The notes: a model not told the origin generated them from the sequence alone. A stretch of 64,000 nucleotides of DNA from UBA7803 sp040219935 (GCA_040219935.1 JAVJUA010000055.1:62001-126000), one strand, 5' to 3'; positions 41,969 to 51,626 are shown, counted from the first letter of the stretch. Numbers and translations are program-made.

Positions 41969-42013
41969 CTGTTAATCAGCGGGTCGCTGGTTCGAACCCA
42001 GCAGGCGGAGCCA
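41969..42013 (+). repeat. 45-nt duplicate of the tRNA-Asn 3' end (att site)
   Basis: This repeats 41015-41059 with a single difference (A41996 where the tRNA has G42 of position 41042). It begins in the anticodon loop and includes the T-arm, the 3' acceptor strand and CCA, but lacks the D-arm and 5' half, so it is not a second tRNA. The length and position match the core of an attachment site. Confidence 0.8.
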
Positions 42014-42148
42014 TTCCTACGGCCTATCTCCAGCATGTGCCCATAAACGCACCGGTTCGGCGGCCGGATGTTGGAGTACCGGCGTCCCACCCATCATCGG
42101 ATTGCTCCTACGGTGCGTGTTTGTGGCGATGCCGCTGGTCTTCGTTTC

Positions 42149-42370
42149 ATGGCGTTTGGTACGCGACCTCCCTTGCTCGAGTCGCCGAAACGTTGGCGTC
42201 GCAGCGGCCGGGTCCATTGGGTGTGGGCTGCGGTCTCCTTTGGGCTGGGTCTGTTGCTTGGCGCGTGGTTGGTGGGCTTCAGCCCTTACGCTGACGACGT
42301 AGCCAGGGTCGTTGAATTGGGATGGCGGTGGGCGCGCGAATACTGGGCCGGCCTGCTTCGGAGTCAGTAG
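42149..42370 (+). CDS. possible small membrane protein
   Basis: A 73-residue frame with one convincing membrane helix (HWVWAAVSFGLGLLLGAWLVG, about residues 24-44) between a basic N-terminus and a Trp/Arg-rich amphipathic C-terminus. No clear ribosome site precedes the ATG and no homologue is recognised, so this may be a real small protein or a chance frame. It lies between the island boundary and the TonB receptor gene; the rest of 42014-42604 shows only a Pho half-box (42493). Confidence 0.3.
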   Translation: MAFGTRPPLLESPKRWRRSGRVHWVWAAVSFGLGLLLGAWLVGFSPYADDVARVVELGWRWAREYWAGLLRSQ

Positions 42371-42492
42371 GCTGGCCATTCGTCTCCCTGTACCGCCATA
42401 AGTAGATCCAGGCTTCTCCATCTGTGTCCTGCTGGGCTGCCATCGCTTCGCCGCCCCAGCCTTAACCGGAACTTCACGAAAGCTAAAGCGGA

Positions 42493-42499
42493 CTGTCAT
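42493..42499 (+). promoter_or_regulatory. possible PhoB half-site upstream of the TonB/phoD genes
   Basis: CTGTCAT at 42493-42499 equals one half of the Pho box (CTGTCAT-N4-CTGTCAT), and a TTATTC -10-like element follows. No second half-site is present at the expected 11-nt spacing. It is noted because the downstream genes look like a phosphate-ester uptake pair. Confidence 0.2.
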
Positions 42500-42604
42500 C
42501 TGCCGCTGGTGTTATTCCGCCGCGCTCGTCGCGGGCCAGGCGCTCGATGATCGCCGGCGCCCGAGCGATGCGGGTCACACAGGAAACCAGGGGACACAGC
42601 AGGT

Positions 42605-44974
42605 ATGAACAACGACAAGTGCTCCAGAAACCTCGTGGCGCTGACCGCGCTGGCGACGGCGGGGATCGGCAACGTGGCATTGGCCCAGGATGCGACCCTC
42701 CACACGCCTACCATCGAAGAGATCGTGGTCGTCGGGCAGAGTAAGACGTTCGCGAACAACGTCGTCACCGAGTCGATGCTGCAGCAGCAGACGCCGGTGA
42801 CCAGCGTGCTGGCCAGCATAGACAACCTTCCGGGAGTCTCCGTTCAGGAAGGGGATACCTACGGCTTCGACGACTGGTCGACGACGGTTGCCATGCGCGG
42901 CTTTCAGGTGAACCTCGATCAGCAGCAGATCGGTACCACCATCGATGGATTTCCCAACGGCAACTCGAACTATGGCGGCGGCTCCAAGGCCAACCGCTTC
43001 ATCGACGCCGCCAACCTTGGCGGCGTGGAAGTATCTCAGGGCACGGCGGACATCGCCTCCCGATCCAACGAAGCGCTCGGGGGAACCCTGAACTTCCTCA
43101 CCCGCGATCCGGGTCGCGAGCAGGGCTTTACGGTCTCCACGACCCAGGGGCAGTACGATGCCGAACGCTACTACGCACGCTTTGACAGTGGCGCCCTGTT
43201 CGGCACGGAGACCTATGCCTGGATCTCCGTTTCCCGTCAGCAGGCGAGCGATTGGGCCAATGGCGCGGCCGAGAACGAACGTGATCATCTGGCTGCCAAG
43301 TTCGTCAGCAGCGTGGGCGGCGTGGACCTGACCGGGTACATTTCCTATGACGACACGCACGAGGACAACTACCAGCGACTGTTCTCCCCGCAGGAGTTCG
43401 CGTCGAACAGCGGCTGGGACCGGCTCACCGACAACTGGAGCGGGGTACCCTACATAGATCAGCTCTACCGACGCGGCTGGTCGACGCTGCGCGAGAACAC
43501 ACTGGGCTACCTCAAGGCGGAGGCGCGACCGACTGATGGTCTGCTGCTGTCGGTCGGTGGTTACTTCCATCGCAATGAGGGCCGTGGTGACTGGGTGCCG
43601 CCCTACCTGGTCAACGTCACCGACGACGCCGGCGGACCCGAATCGGAAGCTCTCGGCGCGCCACAGGTGAACGGTGGAGCCCCGCTCGGCCTGATCTTCT
43701 TCGTTGACGGCAATGGCGTTGCGCTTGCGCCGACGCCGGGTTGCGTCTCCTCCATCACCTTTCCCTACGGCGGCGCGGGTCCGGAGTACGATCCGGCGTG
43801 CTATCCGGCAGGTGCAATCGCCGTGCAGTCCTATCGGCACACCCACTACGAGAAGGACCGCGCTGGCCTGACGGCCGACTTCGAGTGGAGCGCCGACTTT
43901 CAGGGCGTAGAGAACGTGCTGCGTGGCGGCATCTGGTATGAGGACGGCCAGCGCGACGAGTGGCGCGACTGGCACAAGATCACCGATACCCGGGTCGGGT
44001 TCGAGTTCGACGACCCTGCGTACTGGCGCCAGTACGATCGGGAATATCCCCAGGACACCTTCAAGTGGTATCTGGAGAACAGCCTCGGAATCGGCCCGGT
44101 CACCGCGACGCTCGGCATCAAGCAATTCGATGCCACCGTGGAGCGTGACGACGTCTTTGGCGCGACTGCCGATGCCGAGATCGACTCCGATTCAGACGTG
44201 CTGTTCTCCGGTGGTCTGATCTACCGCACTCCGGTGGATGGCCTGGAGCTGTTTGCCGGCTACGCGGAGAACTACAAGGCAATCGCAGACAGCATCCTGG
44301 AAGCGCCGGATTCGAATCTGGCCGTGTCCCCCGAGAGTGCGACCAACTACGACATCGGCTTCCGCTATGTCGGCGACCGTCTGGCTGTTGCGGTCACCTA
44401 CTACGATATCGAGTTCGATGATCGGATCTTCTTCCTGTCGGCCGAATCGGTGACGGGTCCCGACTATCTCTCCGGTGACAACGGTTCGTACTTCAACGCC
44501 GGCGGAATCGAATCCGATGGCGTCGAGGTGTCCGCCAGCTACGAAGTCAGTGAGACCCTGTCGATTTACGCGGCGTACACCATGAACGAGTCGACCTACA
44601 TCGGTACCGGTGATCCTCTGGTGGATGCAGCTCAGGGTGTGACGCCGGGCAATGACGTCGTCGGTGTGGCTGAGAATCTGTTCGTGCTGTCCTTCGATTG
44701 GGTTCGCGGTCCGATCGCTGCAGGGATCTCCGGGAAGTACACGGACGAGCGTCCGGTCACCCTCGACAACGGCTGGATTGCCGAAGACTACTGGATGGTG
44801 GATGCCTACCTGAACCTGTCGGGCGGCGAGTTGAATCCCGCACTGCAGGGCATAGAGGCGGCGCTGGTCGTCAACAACCTTTTGGATAAGAACTACCTGG
44901 GAGGAATTTCCGGACAAGGTGCCTGGATCGGCGCGCCGCGTACCGTTGCCCTGTCAATCTCGGCGACGTTCTGA
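42605..44974 (+). CDS. TonB-dependent outer-membrane receptor (paired with PhoD)
   Basis: A 789-residue receptor. Signal peptide to about residue 27 (GIGNVALAQ), TonB box IEEIVVVGQS near 37, plug domain (PGVSVQEGD, TTVAMRGFQVNLDQQQIGTTI), and a beta barrel ending in PRTVALSISATF with the C-terminal Phe typical of outer-membrane barrels. The gene is 45 nt before phoD in the same direction, so it likely imports phosphorylated organic compounds for, or released by, that phosphatase. Base composition looks less GC-rich than the neighbouring catabolic genes. It starts at an ATG preceded by an AGCAGGT ribosome site. Confidence 0.93.
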   Translation: MNNDKCSRNLVALTALATAGIGNVALAQDATLHTPTIEEIVVVGQSKTFANNVVTESMLQQQTPVTSVLASIDNLPGVSVQEGDTYGFDDWSTTVAMRGFQVNLDQQQIGTTIDGFPNGNSNYGGGSKANRFIDAANLGGVEVSQGTADIASRSNEALGGTLNFLTRDPGREQGFTVSTTQGQYDAERYYARFDSGALFGTETYAWISVSRQQASDWANGAAENERDHLAAKFVSSVGGVDLTGYISYDDTHEDNYQRLFSPQEFASNSGWDRLTDNWSGVPYIDQLYRRGWSTLRENTLGYLKAEARPTDGLLLSVGGYFHRNEGRGDWVPPYLVNVTDDAGGPESEALGAPQVNGGAPLGLIFFVDGNGVALAPTPGCVSSITFPYGGAGPEYDPACYPAGAIAVQSYRHTHYEKDRAGLTADFEWSADFQGVENVLRGGIWYEDGQRDEWRDWHKITDTRVGFEFDDPAYWRQYDREYPQDTFKWYLENSLGIGPVTATLGIKQFDATVERDDVFGATADAEIDSDSDVLFSGGLIYRTPVDGLELFAGYAENYKAIADSILEAPDSNLAVSPESATNYDIGFRYVGDRLAVAVTYYDIEFDDRIFFLSAESVTGPDYLSGDNGSYFNAGGIESDGVEVSASYEVSETLSIYAAYTMNESTYIGTGDPLVDAAQGVTPGNDVVGVAENLFVLSFDWVRGPIAAGISGKYTDERPVTLDNGWIAEDYWMVDAYLNLSGGELNPALQGIEAALVVNNLLDKNYLGGISGQGAWIGAPRTVALSISATF

Positions 44975-45019
44975 TGTGCGTCCTAGGAGTGGCTCGAGCG
45001 GCAGGTCCGTCGGAAGTCG

Positions 45020-46699
45020 ATGACCATCTCTAGCACGCGGCGTCGGGTCCTGCTCGGTCTCACGGCCGCCGCGGCTTGGCCGGCTGGTGCCGGGCGGACG
45101 GCTGCGGCCGTCTCCGACCCGGCGCCGTTTCTCCACGGGGTGGCGAGCGGTGATCCCGATGCCACCAGCGTGGTCCTCTGGACCCGCGTTTCCGGCGCCG
45201 ACCGGCCCACGATCGTGAGCTGGGAGGCTGCCCGGGACGAGGCGTTTGCCGACGCGGTGACCGCGGGAACAGTCACCACGGACGCGCGGCGGGATTTCAC
45301 GGTCAAGGTCATTGCACGGAACCTCGATCCCGGACAGAGATACTTCTACCGGTTTCGAATGGGCAGCGTGACATCCCGGGTCGGTCGCACGCGCACTCTG
45401 CCCGCCGGGCACATCGAACGCCTGGGCATTGCCGTGGCGTCCTGCTCGAACTATGCGTTCGGGCATTTCAACGCCTACGATGCGATCGCCCGCGATCCGG
45501 AGGTCGAGTTCGTCCTCCACCTGGGCGATTACATATACGAGTACGGTCGCGACGGCTGGGGCGCCACCGTTGCCATGGCGCTGGGCCGTGAGCATCAACC
45601 GCCCCACGAAATCGTCACGTTGGACGACTATCGAATCCGGCATGCCCAGTACAAGGGTGATGCCGGTGCTCGGGCCATGCACGCGGCCCTTCCGATGATC
45701 CCGATCTGGGACGATCACGAGAGCACCAATAATCCCTGGATGTCCGGCGCAGAGAACCATCAGGCCGACGAAGGCGATTGGGATTCACGGCGGCGCAATG
45801 CCCTGCGCGCCTACTATGAGTGGATGCCGATCCGCGACCCGGGTCCGCATGGCATGCGGTCTGCGTACTGGCGCCACTTCGAGTTCGGCGACCTGGCTTC
45901 GCTGATTACGCTGGAGACCCGCCACACCGGGCGCAGCCGTCAGATCGAGTACGCTGAGCACCTGCCGTCTCTGGCGACCAGAGACGACGCGGTGCGCTTC
46001 GAGCAGGAGGTGCTCGCGGCACCGGATCGTCACATGCTCGCCGATGAGATGACGGCTTTCCTGCGGCGCGCGTTGGCAGGTGCGGTTGCCGCCGACCGGC
46101 CCTGGCGCCTGATCGGAAACCAGATTCCGTTGGCGCGCGTCCGCGTACCGCCCCTGCACGAGACGCCGTTGGCGGCGCGCGCTGCCGATCCGGCCTATCC
46201 TGCGGCGGCCGCGCTAGCCGAGCTTGTGCAGCTCGGCAGGCTGCAGCTACCGATCTACCTCGACACATGGGACGGCTATCCGGCGGCCCGGGAAGAATTC
46301 TACGCTGCCTGTGCGGCCAGCGGCGTGACCGACCTGCTGGTGCTGACCGGCGACTCGCACGCGTTCTGGGCCAATCGGCTGGCGACCGCTTCCGGCCGGC
46401 CCATGGGGCTGGAGCTCGGTACCGCCGGGATCAGCTCGCCGGGTGACTTTGAGCGGTTCGGCAGCGCCGCCAGCAGCCTGCTGGATCAGCGTCTGGTCGC
46501 ACACAACCCGGAGGTGGTCTGGACCGACAACACCCACCGTGGCTACCTGCGCGTGGTGCTGGAGCGCTCGGTCGCGCGAGCCGACTTCGTTGCGGTCTCG
46601 CGCGTCGACCGGCCGGAATATCACAGCAGAGTGCTGCGCAGCGATCGGATTCTCAGGCAGAACGGTACGCTGGCCTACGGCCCGGCTGAGCCGGCATGA
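45020..46699 (+). CDS. phoD: PhoD-type alkaline phosphatase/phosphodiesterase
   Basis: A 559-residue metalloenzyme. The Tat signal STRRRVLLGLTAAAAW sends it folded to the periplasm. An N-terminal Ig-like PhoD_N region (FLHGVASGDPDATSVVLWTR) precedes the calcineurin-like catalytic domain with LHLGDYIYEYG, IPIWDDHESTNNPW and LTGDSHAFWAN, the metal-binding signatures of PhoD (Ca and Fe in Bacillus). It would free phosphate from mono- or diesters. It is convergent with nudC and follows a TonB receptor, a combination also seen for phosphate-ester uptake in other Gram-negative bacteria. Confidence 0.95.
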   Translation: MTISSTRRRVLLGLTAAAAWPAGAGRTAAAVSDPAPFLHGVASGDPDATSVVLWTRVSGADRPTIVSWEAARDEAFADAVTAGTVTTDARRDFTVKVIARNLDPGQRYFYRFRMGSVTSRVGRTRTLPAGHIERLGIAVASCSNYAFGHFNAYDAIARDPEVEFVLHLGDYIYEYGRDGWGATVAMALGREHQPPHEIVTLDDYRIRHAQYKGDAGARAMHAALPMIPIWDDHESTNNPWMSGAENHQADEGDWDSRRRNALRAYYEWMPIRDPGPHGMRSAYWRHFEFGDLASLITLETRHTGRSRQIEYAEHLPSLATRDDAVRFEQEVLAAPDRHMLADEMTAFLRRALAGAVAADRPWRLIGNQIPLARVRVPPLHETPLAARAADPAYPAAAALAELVQLGRLQLPIYLDTWDGYPAAREEFYAACAASGVTDLLVLTGDSHAFWANRLATASGRPMGLELGTAGISSPGDFERFGSAASSLLDQRLVAHNPEVVWTDNTHRGYLRVVLERSVARADFVAVSRVDRPEYHSRVLRSDRILRQNGTLAYGPAEPA

Positions 46700-46745
46700 C
46701 GCTATGGCGCCAGCCCTCTGCCACGATCATCGCCCCCCGCCGTCG

Positions 46746-47681
46746 TCAGCCCAGCGTCACCTCACCCTCCGCCCACGCACGGATCAGGTGGTGGGCGATG
46801 GCGATGTCGCCGGGCACCTTGAAGTCGGCATGCTCGCCGGCCAGCGCGGCGCGAATGGCATCGCGGTCGAACCAGCGGACGTCGTGCATCTCCTCGGCGT
46901 CGATGGTGATGTCCGTGCTCTCGGCGACGCCGTGGCAGCCGATCATCAGCGACGACGGGAATGGCCACGGCTGCGAGGAGTGATAACGCACCTCGCCGAC
47001 GATGATGCCGGCTTCCTCCTTGGTCTCGCGGCGCACGGCCTCCTCGATGGACTCGCCCTGATCGACGAAGCCGGCCAGCGCCGAGAACATGCCGATGCGC
47101 ACCAGGGGCCCCTTGCTCTGACCGAGCAGGCAGCGATCGCCGTCGACGATGAGCATGATCGCCACCGGGTCGGTGCGCGGAAAGTGATTGGCGGAGCAGG
47201 CCGGGCACTCGCGCACGTGGCCGCCCTTGCCCTGCACCGTGCGCTCGCCGCAGACGCTGCAGTACTGGTGGCTGTAGTGCCAGCCGACCTGCGCGCGCGC
47301 CTGGGCCAGAATGCCCGTCTCCGGGCCGGGCAGTGCCATCGCCGCGCTTCGCGACTCCTGGAACGACACCCCGGTGGGCAGGTTGAGCTCGTGGTTCGGG
47401 TCGTGCACGGCCGAGATGTCCTGGGCGAAATGGGCCACACCCTCACCGTCGAGACCGAGGAACACGGGCGGCACGTTCAGGTCGAGCCAGCGCACGTCGT
47501 CGTGCTTGAGCCAGGCGAGGCGCGGGGTCGGGCCGAGGCCGTCCACCAGCACGTTGAGCTTGTGCAGCGGCAGAATGCGTGAGTCCGGCGCGCGGGCGGC
47601 GGCGTCCAACCACGCGGGGTCCCGGCGCCTGGCGTCGCCGCGGTCGAGGGGATTGCCGGCGAAGGTGTGAACGTAAGACAA
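46746..47681 (-). CDS. nudC: NADH pyrophosphatase / RNA decapping hydrolase (NudC)
   Basis: A 311-residue Nudix hydrolase that cleaves NADH and removes NAD caps from RNA. The N-terminal NUDIX-like domain ends at a zinc ribbon (CSVCGERT and CPAC). The Nudix box is GFVDQGESIEEAVRRETKEEAGI in the right order (G-x5-E-x7-REUxEExGU). The best start is a TTG at 47681 with AGGAG 7 nt upstream; an in-frame ATG at 47726 has no ribosome site. It shares the strand with the epoxide-hydrolase-like gene upstream. Confidence 0.93.
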   Translation of the reverse strand: MSYVHTFAGNPLDRGDARRRDPAWLDAAARAPDSRILPLHKLNVLVDGLGPTPRLAWLKHDDVRWLDLNVPPVFLGLDGEGVAHFAQDISAVHDPNHELNLPTGVSFQESRSAAMALPGPETGILAQARAQVGWHYSHQYCSVCGERTVQGKGGHVRECPACSANHFPRTDPVAIMLIVDGDRCLLGQSKGPLVRIGMFSALAGFVDQGESIEEAVRRETKEEAGIIVGEVRYHSSQPWPFPSSLMIGCHGVAESTDITIDAEEMHDVRWFDRDAIRAALAGEHADFKVPGDIAIAHHLIRAWAEGEVTLG

Positions 47682-47770
47682 GGGCGAACTCCTGATCTCG
47701 TGATAAGGCCGTGGTGTAGGGCGCATTGTACGACGCTGAGGTCGCGGCGTGGCGGGCTGCAGCCGCGCAG

Positions 47771-48859
47771 TCAGTCGGCAGCCGCCGCCTGCAGCAGCAG
47801 CTCGACGGTGGCATCCGGTTGCTCCTGCTGCACCCAGTGTCCGGCATCGGCGATGAGGCGGGTGCCCCGGTAGTCGGCCGCCGCCCGCTGCTCCAGGCGC
47901 TCGAGGGCACCCGGCGTCTGGTAGTTGCCCCAGTCGGCGGCGCCGCTGACGAACCAGCATGGAATGGAGATGGGCTTGCCGTAGAGCATGGCCAGCTCGC
48001 CGCGCAGGGCCGGATCATGGGTGCAGCGGTACCAGTTGAGCCCGCCCTGAAAGCCGGTGCGGGCGTATTCGGCTGCGTAGACCTCGAGCTCGCTGTCGGT
48101 CAGCCAGCCGGGTGCCTGTGACGGCATCGCAGCCGCCACGGTCTCCGGCATGGTCCGGTCGGCGGCCATGACGTAGTAGGTGGGCAGGCGCGCGAGCTGG
48201 TCCGCCTTCCATCCGGACAGGGGGTATGGCCGGTTCTCGGCCCAGTCCGCCGACTTCATGTGGAAGTAGGCACGCAGAAAGTTGGCGAGGCCCTGGGGTG
48301 CTTCCAGCAGCTCGGTGTTGGCGGTGCGCTGTGAGTAGTACGCCTGGTAGTGCTGACGTGGAGGGGACAGCGCCCGCAGCGCGGCGTCCATGTCGAAGCT
48401 GGGAGTGCCCAGGCCGGGCGCGCCGGGGAAGGGCGCGCTCATCAGCACCAGCCGCTCGATGAGGTCGGGACGCAGCATCGCCGTGTAGGCCGCCAGCGGT
48501 GAGCCGAAGTCGTGACCGACCAGGCAGTGCACGCGCTTGATCTCCAGCGCGTGCAGCAGGGCCACCAGGTCCTTCACCAGGTTGAGGGTGCCGAACGGGC
48601 GCAGGTCGGCATCGTAGTCCGGGCTCCAGCCGGTGGTGCGGCCGTAGCCGCGCAGGTCGGGGGCGATGACGTGGTAGCCGGCGGCCGCCAGGGGGCCGAT
48701 GACCTTGCGCCAGCCGAACGCCAGATCGGGGAAGCCGTGCAGCAATAGCATGCAGGGGTCGCCGGCGCGGCCCCCTTCGAGCAGGTGCAGCTCCAGGCCG
48801 TTGACGCCGCTCACGTAGCGGCTGCGCACGTCCGCCGGCAGGGTCAGATCGGACAGCAT
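47771..48859 (-). CDS. epoxide-hydrolase-like alpha/beta hydrolase
   Basis: A 362-residue alpha/beta hydrolase. The oxyanion segment HGFPDLAFGWRKV, the nucleophile Asp in VGHDFGSPLA (about residue 121), a cap domain with Tyr residues, and the charge-relay pair in SGAADWGNY and AGHWVQQEQPD match soluble epoxide hydrolases. It would open epoxides to diols by a covalent ester route. It follows nudC on the same strand and is divergent from the acyl-CoA ligase gene. A related haloalkane or fluoroacetate dehalogenase activity cannot be excluded. Confidence 0.85.
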   Translation of the reverse strand: MLSDLTLPADVRSRYVSGVNGLELHLLEGGRAGDPCMLLLHGFPDLAFGWRKVIGPLAAAGYHVIAPDLRGYGRTTGWSPDYDADLRPFGTLNLVKDLVALLHALEIKRVHCLVGHDFGSPLAAYTAMLRPDLIERLVLMSAPFPGAPGLGTPSFDMDAALRALSPPRQHYQAYYSQRTANTELLEAPQGLANFLRAYFHMKSADWAENRPYPLSGWKADQLARLPTYYVMAADRTMPETVAAAMPSQAPGWLTDSELEVYAAEYARTGFQGGLNWYRCTHDPALRGELAMLYGKPISIPCWFVSGAADWGNYQTPGALERLEQRAAADYRGTRLIADAGHWVQQEQPDATVELLLQAAAAD

Positions 48860-48974
48860 CTTTCTTTGCGTCTCCGCATGGGGCCGATGACTCTAAGCGT
48901 ATCCCCGCATAGCCTGCAGGCCCAGCGGCTGCCGAGAATTCCGGACGCATCGCCTTGGGGGCGCCTGCCGTCGT

Positions 48975-51626
48975 ATGACCACGCGCAACTTCCGCTATCT
49001 GTTCCAGCCGTCGTCGGTGGCCCTGATCGGCGCCAGCCGCAGGCCGGGCTCGGTGGGTTCGGTGATTGCCGGTAACCTGCTGCGCGGCGGCTTCGCGGGC
49101 CCAGTGCTGCCCGTCAATCCAAACTGTGAGTCGGTGGCCGGCGTGCTGTGCTATCCCAACGTGGCCGCTCTGCCGGTGACGCCCGACCTGGCCGTCATCG
49201 CCACGCCGGCGCCCACCGTGCCCGGGTTGCTGACGGCGCTCGCGGCCCGCGGCACCCGTGCCGCGGTCATCATCAGCGCCGGGTTCGGTGAGGTGGCCGG
49301 GGCGGACGGCGCGCGGCTGCAGCAGGCGCTGCTGGACGCGGCGCGGCCGAGCCTGATGCGTCTCGTGGGCCCCAACACGGTGGGCATCCTGGCGCCCAAT
49401 CACGGCCTGAACGCCAGCTTCTCGCATCTGGCCCCCGACCCGGGGCACCTGGCCTTCGTCAGCCAGTCCGGCGCGGTAATCACGGCCGTCATCGACTGGG
49501 CGCAGCCGCGCGGCATCGGCTTCTCGCACCTGGTGTCGCTCGGCGGCATGCTCGATGTGGACGTGGGCGACATGCTGAACTACCTCGCCAACGACGAGCA
49601 GACCCACGCCATCCTCCTGCATCTGGAAGGCGTCCGTCACGCCCGCAAATTCATGTCGGCCGGCCGCGCCGCAGCCCGCAGCAAGCCGGTGCTGGTGGTG
49701 AAGACCGGCCGCTATCCCCGCAGCGCCCAGGCTGCCGCCACCCATACCGGCGCGCTGGCCGGCAGCGACGACGTCTACGAGGCCGTATTCCGCCGCGCCG
49801 GCATGCTGCGGGTGGACGATCTCGAGGGGCTGTTCGCGGCCGTGGAAACCCTGGCCGATCTCACGCCGCCGCGGGGCAGGCGGCTCGGCATCGTCACCAA
49901 CGGCGGTGGCATGGGCGTGCTGGCGGCCGACGAGCTGATCGGCCGCGGCGGCGAGCTCGCGGCGCTGTCGGACGCCGCCATGGTCGAGCTGGACACGGTG
50001 CTGCCCGCCAACTGGTCGAGGCAGAACCCGGTCGACGTCATCGGTGACGCACCGCCCGAGCGGACCGGGGATGCGGTGCGCGTGCTGCTGAACCACGCCG
50101 CGGACATGGACGCGCTGCTGGTGCTCAACTGCCCCACGGCGGTGGCGGCGCCCGCTGCCTGCGCCGAGGCTCTGGTGGCGGCGCTGGACGGCGGCGCGCC
50201 GATTCCGGTGCTGACAAGCTGGGTCGGTGAGGCCACCGCCGCCGCCGGCCGTCGGGTGCTCAATGCCCACCGGCTGGCCACCTACGACTCGCCCGGTCGG
50301 GCCGTGGCCGCCTTCATGCAGCTCGTCGACTATCAGCATGGACAGGCGCTGCTGCGTGAGGTGTCACCGGCCGCGCCGGACGGCCTGGTCGTCGATCGTG
50401 ATCGCGCCCGCGCCATCGTCAGCGCAGCCCTGGAGGGTGCCGCGGAGGCCTGGCTGACCGAGGCCGAAGCCAAGAATCTGCTGGCCGCCTACGGGGTGCC
50501 GGTCACGCCGACCCGGTTCGCCCGCACGCCGGAACAGGCGGGTGAGCTGGCCGCCGAGATGGCCGGTAGCGTGGTGCTGAAGATCGTCTCGCCCGACATC
50601 GTCCACAAGTCCGATGCCGGCGGCGTGCTGCTCGACCTGAACGGCGCGGAGGCGGTGACTGCGGCGGCGCGAAACATGCAGCAGCGCATCGCAGCGTCGC
50701 TTCCCCAGGCGCGCCTCGAAGGCTTCACCGTGCAACCCATGGAGCGGCGCAGCGGTGCCCATGAGCTCATCGTCGGCGCCACCGTAGACAGCCAGTTCGG
50801 ACCGGTCATGCTGTTCGGCGAGGGCGGCACCGCGGTGGAGGTGATTCGCGACCGATCGCTGGAGCTGCCACCGCTGAACCACCGGCTGGCGCGCGACATG
50901 ATCGCCCGCACCAACATCCATCGGCGCCTGCTCGCCTATCGCGGGCGGCCGGCGGCCGACATCGATGGTGTGGCCAATATTCTTGTGCAGGTCGCGCAGC
51001 TGGTCATCGACCTGCCGGAGGTGGTCAGTCTGGACATCAACCCGTTGCTGACCGACGCGGCGGGCGCGGTGGCGCTGGATGCCCGGATCCGGCTGCGTCG
51101 GGCAGCTCCTGACGCTGCCGACCGCCTGGCCATCTGTCCCTATCCCGGCGAGCTGGTGCAGCCGTTGACGCTGCCGGACGGTGGCGTCCGGCTGCTGCGG
51201 CCGGTGCTCCCGGGAGACGCACCGGGCATCCGGGCCGTGCTGGCCGGCCGGGTCAATGCACGGATCCTGGCAGCGCGCCTCACCCAGATCGACTTCGACC
51301 GCGAGATGGTGCTGGTGGCGACCGAACCCGGTCCGGCCGGCATCGCGCCGGTCTACGGCGTGGCCCGGTTGCTGGCAGACCCGGAGAATCACGCGGCGGA
51401 AGTCTCTCTGCTGTTACTTGAGGGTGACCCGGACAAGACGTTGAACGCATCGCTGCTCGAGGCCATGGTGCGCTATGCCCGAACCCGGGGCCTGGCGGAG
51501 CTCTGGAGCCAGGTGGCGGGCTCGGACGGCGCGGTGCGCGACCTCTGCGCCGGCGCCGGTTTCAGCGAGCAGCCGGTCAGCGGTGGCGAAGCATGCAGCC
51601 GCTGGCGATTGGATCTGCAGGCATGA
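48975..51626 (+). CDS. NDP-forming acyl-CoA synthetase with C-terminal GNAT acetyltransferase domain
   Basis: An 883-residue fusion. From the N-terminus: CoA-binding domain (SSVALIGASRRPGSVGSVIAG), succinyl-CoA-ligase-like domain with the phospho-His segment THTGALAGSDDVYEA, an ATP-grasp domain (about 480-700, GSVVLKIVSPDIVHKSDAGGV), then a GNAT domain (about 730-883, RLLRPVLPGDAPGIRAVL and ending AGFSEQ). This is the Pat/YfiQ-like layout, acting as acyl-CoA synthetase or protein lysine acetyltransferase. Whether the ligase half is active is open, because some Pat proteins have lost it; the His motif is intact here. It overlaps or abuts the dehydrogenase gene downstream. Confidence 0.9.
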   Translation: MTTRNFRYLFQPSSVALIGASRRPGSVGSVIAGNLLRGGFAGPVLPVNPNCESVAGVLCYPNVAALPVTPDLAVIATPAPTVPGLLTALAARGTRAAVIISAGFGEVAGADGARLQQALLDAARPSLMRLVGPNTVGILAPNHGLNASFSHLAPDPGHLAFVSQSGAVITAVIDWAQPRGIGFSHLVSLGGMLDVDVGDMLNYLANDEQTHAILLHLEGVRHARKFMSAGRAAARSKPVLVVKTGRYPRSAQAAATHTGALAGSDDVYEAVFRRAGMLRVDDLEGLFAAVETLADLTPPRGRRLGIVTNGGGMGVLAADELIGRGGELAALSDAAMVELDTVLPANWSRQNPVDVIGDAPPERTGDAVRVLLNHAADMDALLVLNCPTAVAAPAACAEALVAALDGGAPIPVLTSWVGEATAAAGRRVLNAHRLATYDSPGRAVAAFMQLVDYQHGQALLREVSPAAPDGLVVDRDRARAIVSAALEGAAEAWLTEAEAKNLLAAYGVPVTPTRFARTPEQAGELAAEMAGSVVLKIVSPDIVHKSDAGGVLLDLNGAEAVTAAARNMQQRIAASLPQARLEGFTVQPMERRSGAHELIVGATVDSQFGPVMLFGEGGTAVEVIRDRSLELPPLNHRLARDMIARTNIHRRLLAYRGRPAADIDGVANILVQVAQLVIDLPEVVSLDINPLLTDAAGAVALDARIRLRRAAPDAADRLAICPYPGELVQPLTLPDGGVRLLRPVLPGDAPGIRAVLAGRVNARILAARLTQIDFDREMVLVATEPGPAGIAPVYGVARLLADPENHAAEVSLLLLEGDPDKTLNASLLEAMVRYARTRGLAELWSQVAGSDGAVRDLCAGAGFSEQPVSGGEACSRWRLDLQA

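Larger units (their letters stand above)
41060..42013. mobile_element. mini island integrated at tRNA-Asn
   Basis: The interval is bounded by the intact tRNA-Asn 3' end and a 45-nt direct copy of it, the classic footprint of tyrosine-integrase insertion at a tRNA. It is about 950 bp and carries only a HigB2/HigA toxin-antitoxin pair plus about 200 bp of AT-richer DNA (41760-41968). No integrase gene is present, so it is either a decayed remnant or a non-autonomous element mobilised in trans. Confidence 0.7.

Noticed and set aside
41969..42013. second tRNA-Asn gene
   Set aside because: Only the 3' half is present; there is no D-arm or 5' acceptor strand, so it is an attachment-site copy.
41060..42604. 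integrase or transposase gene near the tRNA island
   Set aside because: No frame in either direction shows integrase or transposase features; only higBA and one possible small membrane protein are seen.
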